Part shown: positions 1 through 8,496 of the stretch, piece by piece | Numbering within the stretch: position 1 is the stretch's first letter | How the letters are laid out: each line of letters begins with the position of its first letter | Source: an uncultured Rhodospirillales bacterium | GTDB taxonomy: Bacteria; Pseudomonadota; Alphaproteobacteria; Rhodospirillales; UBA2165 | Direction of reading: 5' to 3' | NCBI GenBank assembly: GCA_913055735.1 | Contig: CAJXKD010000001.1 | Coordinates: forward strand, 868,001-932,000 | DNA: 64,000 nt | Program-made: the position numbers and the translations under genes | The notes under the pieces: generated by a model | Told to the model about the DNA's origin: nothing | Databases searched by the model: none | What the model saw: only the letters and a program-made list of their open reading frames with translations

Positions 1-1398
1 TTCCGCCGACGGCGCGCGGGTGATGATGCGTTCCGGGATGACCCGGCCCGTGGGGCCCAGCGCCTCTTCGGGCGTCTGCTGATTGCGCCAGTTGGACAGC
101 GCATAGACGGTCGTCTTGTAGATGTCCTTGAGCACCGAATAGCCGCCGCACATGTCGCCGTAAAGGGTGGCGTAACCCACCGACATTTCCGACTTGTTGC
201 CGGTGGTCAGCGCCATGTAGCCGAACTTGTTGGAGATCGCCATGACGATCATACCGCGGGCGCGGGCTTGGATGTTTTCTTCCGTGGTGTCTGCCTCGCG
301 GCCCGCGAAGATATCCTCCAGCATGTCGTTGAAGGAGATCATCGCCGGTTCGATATGCACCGTGTCGTAGCGCAGGCCGAGCAGCTTGGCGCATTCGGCG
401 GCGTCCTCCAGGCTTTCGTTGGAGGTGTAGGGCGACGGCATCATCACGCAATGGACCTTGTCGGGGCCGAGCGCATCCACCGCCACCGCCGCCGACAAAG
501 CGGAATCGATGCCGCCCGACAGGCCGAGGATGACGCCGGGAAAGCGGTTCTTGTTCACATAATCACGGAGGCCCAATACCATCGCCTGATAGATGGAATC
601 CAAACTGCCGTTGACGACGGTCGCCAACGGCCCTTCGTCGACGGCCCAGCCGAAACTTTCGCGCCGCCACGTGGTGGTAACGACACAGCTTTCCCAAGCG
701 GGACACTGCACCCGCAACCGCCGGTCATGGGCGAGCGCGAAGGACGCCCCGTCGAACACCAATTCGTCCTGGCCGCCGATCTGATTGACGTACAACAGCG
801 GCAGGCCCGTTTCGGTGACCCGGGCCACGGCGAGATTGAGGCGCTTGTCCGGCTTGTCGACCTCATAGGGGCTGCCGTTGATGACGATGAGCATTTCGGC
901 GCCGGATTCATCGAGGCACTCGGCAACGTCGGGTTCCCACATGTCCTCGCAGATCATCACGCCCAGGCGCACACCCCGGAAAGCAACGGGCCCCGGCGTC
1001 GGACCGGCATCGAACACGCGTTCTTCGTCGAACACGCCGTATGTCGGCAGCAGATGCTTATAGACGGTCGCGGCGATCTTGCCGTTCTCCAACAGAAGCG
1101 CGGCGTTGTGGAGCATCTTGCCGTCGCGCCAGGGAACGCCGAGCAGGACCGCCGGGCCGCCGTCGGCGGTCTCTCCCGCCAACGCCGTCACCTGCGCCTC
1201 GACGCGGTCGAGGAAGGCGGGCCTGAGCACCAGATCTTCGGGCGGATAGCCGCTCACCACCAGTTCGCCGGTGACCAGCAGATCGGCACCCGCCGACGCC
1301 GCCTCGACCCGCGCCTGGCGGACGAGATCGACGTTGGCATCGACCGCGCCGACGGTCGGGTTCAACTGAGCGATGGCGATGGACAGTTGGTCGGTCAT
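1..1398 (-). CDS. nadE: Glutamine-dependent NAD+ synthase, 3'-truncated by the window edge
   Basis: Last step of NAD biosynthesis: amidates nicotinic acid adenine dinucleotide with ammonia released from glutamine, in the cytosol. The 466 codons present begin MTDQLSIAIAQLNP. An N-terminal nitrilase (glutaminase) domain shows the Glu of GELVVSGYPPEDL, the Lys of KHLLPTYGVFDEERVF and the Cys of GVMICEDMWEPD. A synthetase domain follows with the PP-loop GLSGGIDSALSAAV and the later TTGNKSEMSVGYATLYGD. The family is usually about 540-570 residues, so roughly the last 80-100 are outside the window. The ATG at 1398 is preceded by a weak AGGT. Its stop-side neighbour is unseen; the gene upstream (ending at 1531) runs the same way. 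Confidence 0.96.
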   Translation of the reverse strand, partial: MTDQLSIAIAQLNPTVGAVDANVDLVRQARVEAASAGADLLVTGELVVSGYPPEDLVLRPAFLDRVEAQVTALAGETADGGPAVLLGVPWRDGKMLHNAALLLENGKIAATVYKHLLPTYGVFDEERVFDAGPTPGPVAFRGVRLGVMICEDMWEPDVAECLDESGAEMLIVINGSPYEVDKPDKRLNLAVARVTETGLPLLYVNQIGGQDELVFDGASFALAHDRRLRVQCPAWESCVVTTTWRRESFGWAVDEGPLATVVNGSLDSIYQAMVLGLRDYVNKNRFPGVILGLSGGIDSALSAAVAVDALGPDKVHCVMMPSPYTSNESLEDAAECAKLLGLRYDTVHIEPAMISFNDMLEDIFAGREADTTEENIQARARGMIVMAISNKFGYMALTTGNKSEMSVGYATLYGDMCGGYSVLKDIYKTTVYALSNWRNQQTPEEALGPTGRVIPERIITRAPSAE

Positions 1399-1530
1399 AT
1401 ACCTGCCGGGTCTGCAAAAAGCCCGCAAAAATGCCAAAGAAACAAGGCGGTAGCTTTAGAGAACCGCCTTATCCGAGTCAATGACATGGCTGGCACACGG
1501 CACGCATACCACCCGTGTGCCAAAAGCCGG

Positions 1531-2583
1531 TCAACCGGCCAGTTGCTCGACCGTCGTGCGGTGCGCGTCGAGGATCTTGGGGAGCCGCGATGGCTCGCCC
1601 CGCGCCCAGCCGCATTCGGAGCCGATACCGTCCACTTTCACGAACTTCCGCGCCGCCGCGAGACGCGCGGCATTGCCCTCGTCGTCGTTGGGGAAGACGA
1701 GGCCAAGATACAGCTCCGTGCCCGGTTTCAACTTCAAATTCTTGAAGGGCTCGAAATAGGCATCGTCGGTGCGGTTCTCGATCACCGGCATGTGGAAGAA
1801 CTGGATGGAGCGTTTCACCCGCGCGCAGATGCGGTTCACCATCTCGACCATGATGCCCGCATCCTTGGGCAGCACCATGTGTTCGTCGGCGGGGCTGCCG
1901 TAGCACAGGTGATAGCCGAATTCGATATCCTCGGGGATGGCATCGCCGACGCGCACCAGCACATCGATGGTTTCGGTTTGGAAATCCACCGGGCCTTCGT
2001 CGTAATAGCCCTCCCAGGCGAGCACCTCCTGGCAGACGTCCCATTGGAAGGCGAGCCGGTCGTGGGGGATGGCGGCGGCGATCTTGGCCACCTCGCCCTC
2101 GAAATGTTCGACGATGGCGGGGATCATCTTGGGCCGGTCTTCGGGCACCATATTGTTGTAGGTCGGCGCCAGCGGCGTCGGCAGGGAGACCTGGAACTTC
2201 ACGCCCCCCGGGATGACGCCTTCCTTCTGCAATCGGTCGAACACGGCGAAGGACTCGATGGCCATATCTGCATAGCCGGTGACGAAACCGTCGGCGGTCA
2301 CCTCCTTGCCGGGGATGACGTGCAGACGCGGGATCTCGCGCACCACGACGCCGTCCCATTGCACGAACTTGAAGGGCGGCGCGTCGGGATCAAGCTCGAT
2401 CGCGGGGTGATCAGCGAGCACGTCCTGAAGGAACTTGATCCAGGATTTGCGGATGCCGGTTTCGCCATCCGGCAGACGTGTGAGATGCGGGCCGACGGCG
2501 CCGCAAACGGTCCGGAAAACGGATTCGGAATCGGGCAGCGGCACGCTGCCGACGAGATGAACGACGGGATGATGCGCGTTCAT
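1531..2583 (-). CDS. MetE/UROD-superfamily protein with zinc-site residues (cobalamin-independent methionine synthase-like)
   Basis: A 350-residue single-domain protein of the UROD/MetE TIM-barrel superfamily. Near the C-terminal half it has H-x-C at residues 225-227 (YHLCYG) and a Cys at 324 in GSECGWARG. These correspond in spacing and context to the zinc ligands that activate the thiol substrate in MetE. The N-terminal MetE domain that helps bind the folate tail is absent, so a full methionine synthase role is unlikely. A methyl transfer or thiol-alkyl transfer between unidentified small molecules is inference. The ATG at 2583 has a good GGAGG five bases upstream. It is divergent from the molybdenum hydroxylase at 2725, with 141 bp between them. 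Confidence 0.75.
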   Translation of the reverse strand: MNAHHPVVHLVGSVPLPDSESVFRTVCGAVGPHLTRLPDGETGIRKSWIKFLQDVLADHPAIELDPDAPPFKFVQWDGVVVREIPRLHVIPGKEVTADGFVTGYADMAIESFAVFDRLQKEGVIPGGVKFQVSLPTPLAPTYNNMVPEDRPKMIPAIVEHFEGEVAKIAAAIPHDRLAFQWDVCQEVLAWEGYYDEGPVDFQTETIDVLVRVGDAIPEDIEFGYHLCYGSPADEHMVLPKDAGIMVEMVNRICARVKRSIQFFHMPVIENRTDDAYFEPFKNLKLKPGTELYLGLVFPNDDEGNAARLAAARKFVKVDGIGSECGWARGEPSRLPKILDAHRTTVEQLAG

Positions 2584-2724
2584 GATACTCCTCCCTGTTT
2601 ATTCAAGTTTCCGCATATTTTTTCCCCGGTTGAACGGGCACCGTGCGGATTGTCTTCCCCGATCCTATTCGGCAAGATGCGCCCCATCAAACCAATACTG
2701 TGACTTCGGGGAAGGGGAAAACTC

Positions 2725-5079
2725 ATGGGTATGTTCGGAATGGGCCAGCCGGTGCCGCGCACCGAGGATCCGCGCCTGTTGACCGGCCGCGGCTATTACG
2801 TGAGCGACGTCAGCTTCCCCAACCAGGCCCACGGCTATACGGTGCGATCCCCCCACGCCCACGCCAAGGTGCTGTCCCTCGACACATCCGAGGCGCTCAA
2901 GGCACCGGGCGTGCTCGCCATCCTCACCCACGAAGACATCAAGGACGCCGACCTCGGCGTGACCCACCCCCATTTCCCGCCGCGCACGCGGCCCAAGGAC
3001 GGCTCCTCCCATTATTGGGCGTCCCACCCCGGATTGGTGCCGGTCGGCGATACGGTGAAGGTGGTGGGCGATGCGGTCGCTTTCGTCATCGCGGAAACAT
3101 TGGCGCAGGCCAAGGACGCCGCCGAAATGGTGATGGTCGATTACGAACCGCTGCCGTCGGTGACCGACACCGCCCTGGCCATCGATCCCGCGAGCCCGCA
3201 ATTGTGGGAGGATTTCCCCGACAACATTTCCAACATCTTCAACGTCGGCAACAAGGAAGCGGTCGACGCGGCCTTTGACAAGGCGGCGCACGTCACCAAG
3301 CAGCGCTTGGTCATCAACCGCATCTCGACCAATTCCATGGAAACGCGCGGCTGCGTCGGCGAATACGATCACCGCGAAGAGCGCTACACCATGTATTGCG
3401 ACACGCAATCGCCGCATTCGTCGCGCGCGACCCTCGCCAACGAGGTCTTCAAGGTTTCCGAAAACAAGGTCCGCGTCGTCGCCCATGACATCGGCGGCGC
3501 GTTCGGCCTCAAGGATGTGCACTTCCCCGAAAACCGGCTGTGCCTGCTGGCGGCCAAGATGCTCGGCCGGCCGGTGAAATGGGTGGCCGAACGCTCAGAA
3601 TCCTTCATCTCCGACGACCATGCCCGCGACCAGGTCTGGGATGCGGAACTGGCCCTCGACGAGAACGGCACTTTCCTTGCGGTCCGCACGCGGGTGGTGT
3701 GCAACATGGGTGCCTATATCACCGGCGGCGGCGCCATGGTGCCGACCTTCATGAATCTGGGCAGCCTCGCCGGCACCTACACGACCCCGGCAATCCATGT
3801 CGAATCCATCTCGGCCTACACTAACACCCAGCCGACGGGCCCCTATCGCGGCGCCGGGCGGCCCGAGGCGGCCTACGTCATCGAACGGCTGATCGACATC
3901 GCGGCGGGAGAGATGAACCTCGACCGCGTCGAGCTGCGCCGACGCAACCTGATCCCCAAGGACGCCATGCCGTTCCAGACCGGGCTCACCTTCAAATACG
4001 ATTCCGGCGATTTCGAAAAGAACATGGACATGGCCATGGAGATGGCCGACACGGCAGGCTTCGAGGCGCGCCGCGCCGAAACGGAAGCGCGCGGCAAGCT
4101 GCGTGGTCTCGGCGTCGTGCATATGATCGAAGCCGCGGGCGGCCCGCGCCCCGAGCAGGTGGAAATCCGTTTCGACCAGTCGGGCACCGTGAGCGTGCTG
4201 GCCGGGACCAAGAACCAGGGCCAGGGCCACGACACCATGTACAAGGTCATGCTGTCCGACATGCTCGGCATCGACACGGACGACATCCGCGTGATCGACG
4301 GCGACACCGACCAAGTGACCTTCGGCATGGGCACCATCGGCTCGCGCTCGGCGCTCTCGGGCGGCTCGGCCATGCGCGGCGCCGCCGACAAGGTGATCGA
4401 TAAGGGCATGAAGATTGCCGCCCACATGCTGGAAGCCGCCGAGGCCGACATCGAGTTCGACAAAGGCGCCTTTCGGGTTGCGGGCACCGACAAGCAAGCA
4501 ACCATCAAGGACGTGGTCAAGGCGGCTTTCAACCCGATGATGCTGCCGCCGGGCATGGAAGTGGGTCTCTATGAGCGCTCCACCTTCACCCCGCCCGCGC
4601 CGAGCTTCCCCAACGGCTGCCACGTCTGCGAGGTCGAGGTGGACCCGGACACCGGCCGCACCGAAATCGTCCGTTACGTCGCCGTCGACGACGTCGGCAC
4701 GGTGGTCAACGCGCTCACCCTCGAGGGTCAGGTGCACGGCGGCATCGTCCAGGGTGCCGGGCAGGCCCTGTTCGAGAACATCAACTACGACCCGGAAAGC
4801 GGCCAGATGCGCTCAGGCTCGTTCCAGGACTACGCGATGCCGCGTGCCGACGATTTCTGCACCTTCGAAATCGGCAATAACCCGGTGCCGGCAAAGAACA
4901 ATCCCCTCGGCATCAAGGGCGCGGGCGAAGCGGGCACTACCGGCGCACTGGCCGGCGTGATGAACGCCATCAACCACGCGCTGGCCCCGCTCGGCGTGCG
5001 GCATCTCGAGATGCCGGCGACACCGGAAAAGGTGTGGCGCGCCATCCAGGATGCTAAACTGGCGAAAGCTGCCGAGTAA
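2725..5079 (+). CDS. Xanthine dehydrogenase-family molybdopterin-binding large subunit (CoxL form II-like)
   Basis: Catalytic molybdenum cofactor subunit of the xanthine oxidase/CO dehydrogenase family, 784 residues, full length for the group. It begins GQPVPRTEDPRLLTGRGYY, carries GGAFGLKD, then YRGAGRPEAAYVIERLID near residues 374-388. That YRGAGR signature is the form II type and not the AYxCSFR of genuine aerobic CO dehydrogenase, so the substrate is probably an aldehyde, purine or N-heterocycle. C-terminal GIKGAGEAGTTGAL contains the expected catalytic Glu. No FAD (medium) or 2Fe-2S (small) subunit gene is adjacent. The ATG follows GAAGGGGAAAACTC. Glyoxalase I is downstream on the same strand after a hairpin-rich spacer. 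Confidence 0.88.
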   Translation: MGMFGMGQPVPRTEDPRLLTGRGYYVSDVSFPNQAHGYTVRSPHAHAKVLSLDTSEALKAPGVLAILTHEDIKDADLGVTHPHFPPRTRPKDGSSHYWASHPGLVPVGDTVKVVGDAVAFVIAETLAQAKDAAEMVMVDYEPLPSVTDTALAIDPASPQLWEDFPDNISNIFNVGNKEAVDAAFDKAAHVTKQRLVINRISTNSMETRGCVGEYDHREERYTMYCDTQSPHSSRATLANEVFKVSENKVRVVAHDIGGAFGLKDVHFPENRLCLLAAKMLGRPVKWVAERSESFISDDHARDQVWDAELALDENGTFLAVRTRVVCNMGAYITGGGAMVPTFMNLGSLAGTYTTPAIHVESISAYTNTQPTGPYRGAGRPEAAYVIERLIDIAAGEMNLDRVELRRRNLIPKDAMPFQTGLTFKYDSGDFEKNMDMAMEMADTAGFEARRAETEARGKLRGLGVVHMIEAAGGPRPEQVEIRFDQSGTVSVLAGTKNQGQGHDTMYKVMLSDMLGIDTDDIRVIDGDTDQVTFGMGTIGSRSALSGGSAMRGAADKVIDKGMKIAAHMLEAAEADIEFDKGAFRVAGTDKQATIKDVVKAAFNPMMLPPGMEVGLYERSTFTPPAPSFPNGCHVCEVEVDPDTGRTEIVRYVAVDDVGTVVNALTLEGQVHGGIVQGAGQALFENINYDPESGQMRSGSFQDYAMPRADDFCTFEIGNNPVPAKNNPLGIKGAGEAGTTGALAGVMNAINHALAPLGVRHLEMPATPEKVWRAIQDAKLAKAAE

Positions 5080-5081
5080 TT

Positions 5082-5187
5082 CCGTCGGCGAAAGCCGACG
5101 GCAAGCGCAAGTGCGCGCCGCGCGAAAGCGCGAAAGCCCCAGATAAATTCCATGTGGGCGTTTGAACGCAGCCCAACAACGTTGGGC
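5082..5187. repeat. Three tandem perfect hairpins in the coxL-like/gloA spacer
   Basis: Immediately after the stop codon at 5079 lie three consecutive perfect stems. CCGTCGGC-GAAA-GCCGACGG is at 5082-5101. CGCGC-GAAA-GCGCG is at 5119-5132. GCCCAAC-AAC-GTTGGGC is at 5171-5187. The first two close on GNRA-type GAAA tetraloops. No T-run follows on the plus strand, so this is not a textbook intrinsic terminator. mRNA stabilisation, processing or a REP-like element are the alternatives. Confidence 0.6.
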
Positions 5188-5211
5188 GTAAAAAAAATGG
5201 GAGAACAACGG

Positions 5212-5631
5212 ATGAAATATCTGCACACGATGCTGCGCATCACCGACGAGAAGGAATCGCTCGATTTCTGGTGCAGCAAATTGGGGTTGAAGGAAGTGCG
5301 GCGGCGCGAGGTCGAAGCCGGACGGTTCACCCTGATCTTTCTTGCCGCGCCGGGCGATGAAGAGGCGCAGATCGAACTGACCTACAATTGGGACCCGGAG
5401 GAATATGACGAGGGCCGCAATTTCGGCCATGTCGCCTACGAGGTCGACAACATCTACGCCGCCTGCCAGAAGCTGCAGGACGCGGGCGTCACCATCAACC
5501 GGCCGCCGCGCGAAGGCAAGATGGCCTTCGTCCGCTCACCCGACAACATTTCGGTGGAACTGCTGCAAAAGGGCGATGCCCTGCCCCCCGCCGAGCCTTG
5601 GAAGTCCATGGAGAACGTTGGCCACTGGTAA
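5212..5631 (+). CDS. gloA: Lactoylglutathione lyase (glyoxalase I)
   Basis: Converts the methylglyoxal-glutathione hemithioacetal to S-lactoylglutathione in the cytosol. The 139-residue protein has the usual length of the short proteobacterial enzyme. Metal ligands fall in the expected places: His in YLHTMLRI, Glu in QIELTYNWD, His in FGHVAYEV and Glu in ISVELLQ. The first ligand His plus Glu99/Glu pattern suggests the Ni-type bacterial enzyme, which is family knowledge. Start chosen at MKYLHTML because GGGAG sits about eight bases before it; in-frame ATGs at 5197 and 5152 have no better site. It lies 25 bp from the convergent dioxygenase stop. Confidence 0.93.
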   Translation: MKYLHTMLRITDEKESLDFWCSKLGLKEVRRREVEAGRFTLIFLAAPGDEEAQIELTYNWDPEEYDEGRNFGHVAYEVDNIYAACQKLQDAGVTINRPPREGKMAFVRSPDNISVELLQKGDALPPAEPWKSMENVGHW

Positions 5632-5656
5632 GCTAGGGCACTGGTAAGCCGCGTTT

Positions 5657-6670
5657 CTACGTCGGCAAGGTTCCCAACTCCGCGTCCGTAAAGGGAATTT
5701 CGCGCGGCAGTTTGGTCCAGCCGGGCATGGTCATCCATACCCTGAGCAGCATCCGCGCCTTTTCCTTGTCCGTGTAATCCTCGTAGTCCGAACGGCTGTG
5801 CAGGACATGGCGGTTGTTGAGGAATTGGAAGTCGCCGGGCTGCAAATCCATGTCGAGGATCAGTTCGGGCCGCCTGGCGGTTTCGTCGAAGACCGCGAGC
5901 GCGTCACGTTCCTCCGGCGTCAGCGTATAAAGCCCCGCCCGCTCGGTCATCAGGATCGGTTCCGACAGATAGGTGCACACTGTATCGCCGCGGATGTCGG
6001 AATAGACCGGGCTGCGGTAGTCGTTGAGCACCCGCCCGCCATCCTCGGTGAGGTAATGCCGGTCGAGATGGAAGAAGCCGCGATAAAGGGTGTCCAACAC
6101 ATCGGGCCGTTCCGCCAGCAACAGGTTGTGCAGCGCACCCGACGAAACGATGCCACTGAGACCGCCGCGCAGCGCCGGGCGGATACACAGCAGCCCGACA
6201 ACATCCACCGGGTCCATGTGGAACGGCAACGGCCCACCGCGGTGGTAATAGAATTCCTTGGGGCCCGCGTCGCCGATATCGGTGACCTCGGAGATCATCG
6301 CGGGATGATCGGCGGTCTGCAAGGTGACGAGGCCTATATGACGGCCCATCTCCTGGTGGACGATCTTCAACTCATCCAATGAGTAATCGGAAATGTCGAG
6401 CCCACGCAGCAGGCTGAAGCCGGTGCCGGTGGCGAGCGCGTCGCGGATGTCCTCGCCTAGTTCGGTGAGGCCGTCGCGCAACTCGGGTATCGGCGTGTAA
6501 TCCTCGAAGCGCACCCCGGCGGCGCGCACCTCGTCGATCAGTTTGCGGATGGCTGTCGATGCCGCCTCCGGAAAAGGCGAAATCCATTCGCCGTTTTGGA
6601 AATCGCCGGCATCCCACACATGGGGGCCGCGCACGGGCTGTCTCGCCGTTTCCTTGGCTATCGCATCCAT
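5657..6670 (-). CDS. TauD/TfdA-family Fe(II)/2-oxoglutarate dioxygenase
   Basis: Predicted non-heme iron hydroxylase that couples 2-oxoglutarate decarboxylation to substrate oxidation. The 337 residues include the facial triad: H-x-D in PFHMDPVD, and the distal His in NNRHVLHSRSDYED. The 2-oxoglutarate Arg is in RMLLRVWM. The N-terminal part has GTGFSLLRGLDI typical of the group. The substrate is not recognisable; relatives act on taurine, aryloxyacetates, carnitine-type amines and other small molecules. The ATG follows GGGGAGGCGAGGA. It is convergent with gloA and has no obvious operon partner, since the gene upstream is compositionally different. Confidence 0.88.
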   Translation of the reverse strand: MDAIAKETARQPVRGPHVWDAGDFQNGEWISPFPEAASTAIRKLIDEVRAAGVRFEDYTPIPELRDGLTELGEDIRDALATGTGFSLLRGLDISDYSLDELKIVHQEMGRHIGLVTLQTADHPAMISEVTDIGDAGPKEFYYHRGGPLPFHMDPVDVVGLLCIRPALRGGLSGIVSSGALHNLLLAERPDVLDTLYRGFFHLDRHYLTEDGGRVLNDYRSPVYSDIRGDTVCTYLSEPILMTERAGLYTLTPEERDALAVFDETARRPELILDMDLQPGDFQFLNNRHVLHSRSDYEDYTDKEKARMLLRVWMTMPGWTKLPREIPFTDAELGTLPT

Positions 6671-6758
6671 TCCTCGCCTCCCCGCGCGTTTGCCGCGCGA
6701 CCTTCTTTGCTTCAGGCAGAAAGCCTAAGGGAACGCGCGGGGACGGTCCAGCGTCTGC

Positions 6759-7418
6759 TCAGTTCGCGTAATGGCGGGAAATTGCGGCACGATCCAACTT
6801 TGTTAGGAAATCCACATATTTCTTTGAAAAAATTGAATAGAGGTACGAGTCATTATTGGTTTGGAAACCGAATGATTCGGCTATCCGTACCGATAAACAC
6901 CTTTTTCTTTGCCCCGGGTCCAATTTTTTCTCGAAAACAATAAATGCCGATACGACTTCTTTCGTTTCTGAAAGCAGTCCGGTAGCTCCGACGCAAGGAT
7001 TCCCGGATGCCCGGGTCTCAGCCAAGTACCGGTCAAATCCACTACCAAAGAGTCTTTTGTAAACGTCACTTGAGCGCTCTAACTCCTCGGAGACGCTTGA
7101 AGTAGCAACGATTAAGTAGTTCGCGGGTATCTTAAAGCTATCGTCGTAAACTACGGGCACTCGCGTAATTTCAATTAGTTCGTTGAGAAATTCTTGAGCA
7201 GTGCTCCGGTCGTCAGTTTCAACATCTATAAATCTAAGCACTATCTTGCGGCGCCATTTATATAGAATGGCTCCCTCTTCGTCCGTTGTAACTATGAAAT
7301 CCGCGAGGAACTGATCTATCTGTGACTCCTCGAACTCTCCGGCGCCACTGGTCTGAATGGTACCAAAGAAAAGAAACATCGCGAACAAAGCTATCCAAGC
7401 CGCCCTGAGAGATTTCAT
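6759..7418 (-). CDS. Secreted DUF2927-like protein, AT-rich
   Basis: A 219-residue exported protein of unknown function. The N-terminus MKSLRAAWIALFAMFLFF then GTIQTSGAGEFEE reads as a signal peptide. The C-terminal half has CVGATGLL, then RKRCLSVRIAESFGFQTNND and YSIFSKKYVDFLTKLDRAAI. This matches my memory of the DUF2927 pattern: a paired Cys, a CL..E..Q..G block and an LT..D..L tail. The gene is visibly AT-richer than every neighbour, suggesting transfer or weak codon selection. Start taken at MKSL; a further in-frame ATG six codons upstream (7436) would only lengthen the n-region. Confidence 0.6.
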   Translation of the reverse strand: MKSLRAAWIALFAMFLFFGTIQTSGAGEFEESQIDQFLADFIVTTDEEGAILYKWRRKIVLRFIDVETDDRSTAQEFLNELIEITRVPVVYDDSFKIPANYLIVATSSVSEELERSSDVYKRLFGSGFDRYLAETRASGNPCVGATGLLSETKEVVSAFIVFEKKLDPGQRKRCLSVRIAESFGFQTNNDSYLYSIFSKKYVDFLTKLDRAAISRHYAN

Positions 7419-7507
7419 ACTGCGCGCTTCACACATGAATTGCTCGAAAAGTTAAAGCCTAAGCGCGCGAACGAAAATGGTCCAGCTGGGAACGCCAGAC
7501 CAACACC

Positions 7508-7551
7508 CCCACCCCAACCCTCCCCCCTCAAGGGGGGAGGGTTGGGGTGGG
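7508..7551. repeat. Perfect 21-bp inverted repeat with 2-nt loop
   Basis: Arms at 7508-7528 and 7531-7551 are exactly complementary, separated only by CA. The arms are C-rich/G-rich (CCCACCCCAACCC start). The element sits between the CMD-family gene stop (7682) and the DUF2927-like start (7418), both on the minus strand. It could act as a transcript-end hairpin, but its low-complexity sequence and near-zero loop look more like a REP-type palindromic repeat. Confidence 0.8.
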
Positions 7552-7580
7552 AGGCACGACGGCAACGCCACGTCCCCTCC

Positions 7581-7668
7581 CCCACTTGCGGCGCTTGTTG
7601 CTGCAAGCAGCGACAAGTGGGAGGGGGAGGGGGAGGGGGAGGGGGAGGGACAGGGACAGGGAGGGGGG
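7581..7668. repeat. Imperfect palindrome followed by (GGGGGA)n G-tract
   Basis: CCCACTTG (7581-7588) pairs with CAAGTGGG (7614-7621), with a small GCTGC/GCAGC stem inside. It is followed by four perfect GGGGGA units at 7623-7646 and further GGGA/CAGGGA units to about 7668. The plus strand therefore has many closely spaced G-runs and could form G-quadruplex; copy number is likely unstable. No coding function is seen in this spacer. Confidence 0.65.
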
Positions 7669-7681
7669 AAGCAGGCGAAAG

Positions 7682-8356
7682 CTACTCCGCCGCCTCGGAA
7701 GGCGTGCTGCGGTCGGTGGGCGCCGCTTCCTGTTTGGCCCAGTAATCGTCCCGGGCACGGGTTTTGGCCATTTCCTCCGCCGTTTCGAAACCGGGCGCCA
7801 TGGAGGCCGCCGTGCCGGGCAGCACCTGATGGTGATCGATGTTCATGGTGCGCAGCCAGCGTTGCTGTCCCATGGTGACGGAAATGAAATAGCCGATCTC
7901 TACCTGCTCCTCTTCGCTGTAATACTTGCGAAGCTCGTCCCACATGTGATCGGTGACCGGCAGGTCCCAGACGATGGTTTCGGCCCAGCGCAGCGCCGCC
8001 TTCTGGCGGTCGTCGTAGCGGGTCGATTTCTCGAAGTTCAATAGGTCCATGTAGTCGCGTTCGATCAGGCCTCCGTCGCGCGACTTGATCGAGCGCTGGT
8101 TGCCGCAGAACTCGCACTTCACCGAGTGCGACACATAGATGCGGCATAGTTCCTTGATGTTGTGATCGGCGATGCCGGTATGGAACACGTCCCGCCAGGT
8201 GTTGGCAAAGGACCAGAAGACGGCGGGCACATGGGCGCGCACGGCCTGGCTTTCCGGGCGCGGCGTGCCGTAATTGGCACAGCGTTCCATTTCCGCGCGC
8301 ATGTCTTCGTCGAGATTCTCCACAGGCACGTAACTGATTCTGGGTTCGTTCGACAT
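7682..8356 (-). CDS. Carboxymuconolactone decarboxylase-family protein (AhpD-like fold)
   Basis: A 224-residue alpha-helical protein of the CMD/AhpD superfamily. Residues around HNIKELCRIYVSHSVKCEFC contain the E..C...H...CxxC style arrangement used for peroxidatic or proton-relay chemistry in this fold. C-terminal parts include ALRWAETIVWDLPVTDHMWD and VEIGYFISVTMGQQRW, as in uncharacterised CMD proteins. The function could be decarboxylation or peroxide reduction; the sequence does not decide. The start at MSNEPRISY is preceded by TTGGAGGCAACC, a strong ribosome site. A longer reading frame to 8539 runs into the repeat element at 8497 and is rejected. Single-gene unit. Confidence 0.8.
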   Translation of the reverse strand: MSNEPRISYVPVENLDEDMRAEMERCANYGTPRPESQAVRAHVPAVFWSFANTWRDVFHTGIADHNIKELCRIYVSHSVKCEFCGNQRSIKSRDGGLIERDYMDLLNFEKSTRYDDRQKAALRWAETIVWDLPVTDHMWDELRKYYSEEEQVEIGYFISVTMGQQRWLRTMNIDHHQVLPGTAASMAPGFETAEEMAKTRARDDYWAKQEAAPTDRSTPSEAAE

Positions 8357-8496
8357 GGTTGCCTCCAACGTAAACTTTATTTGTTGGAAGCAATCATGCG
8401 GCGGACCGCCGCAGCGGTCAACGCACCAGGAGGTGAGCGGAACTTCGCGCGAAAGGAGAGCAAGGCTGGTAGCGCGAGTAGCGTCAGGACTGCACC

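Noticed and set aside
268..2703. Long open frame on the plus strand across nadE and the MetE-like gene
   Set aside because: It is antisense to two well-supported genes, is rich in His/Arg/Asp/Gly as expected of a GC-rich shadow, and has no recognisable domain.
2725..5079. Aerobic carbon monoxide dehydrogenase
   Set aside because: The active-site loop is YRGAGR (form II), not the AYxCSFR loop with the Cys needed for the Cu-Mo site.
7600..7668. Possible CRISPR or minisatellite
   Set aside because: The repeat unit is a 6-bp G-run with no spacers and no cas genes; it is a simple low-complexity tract.
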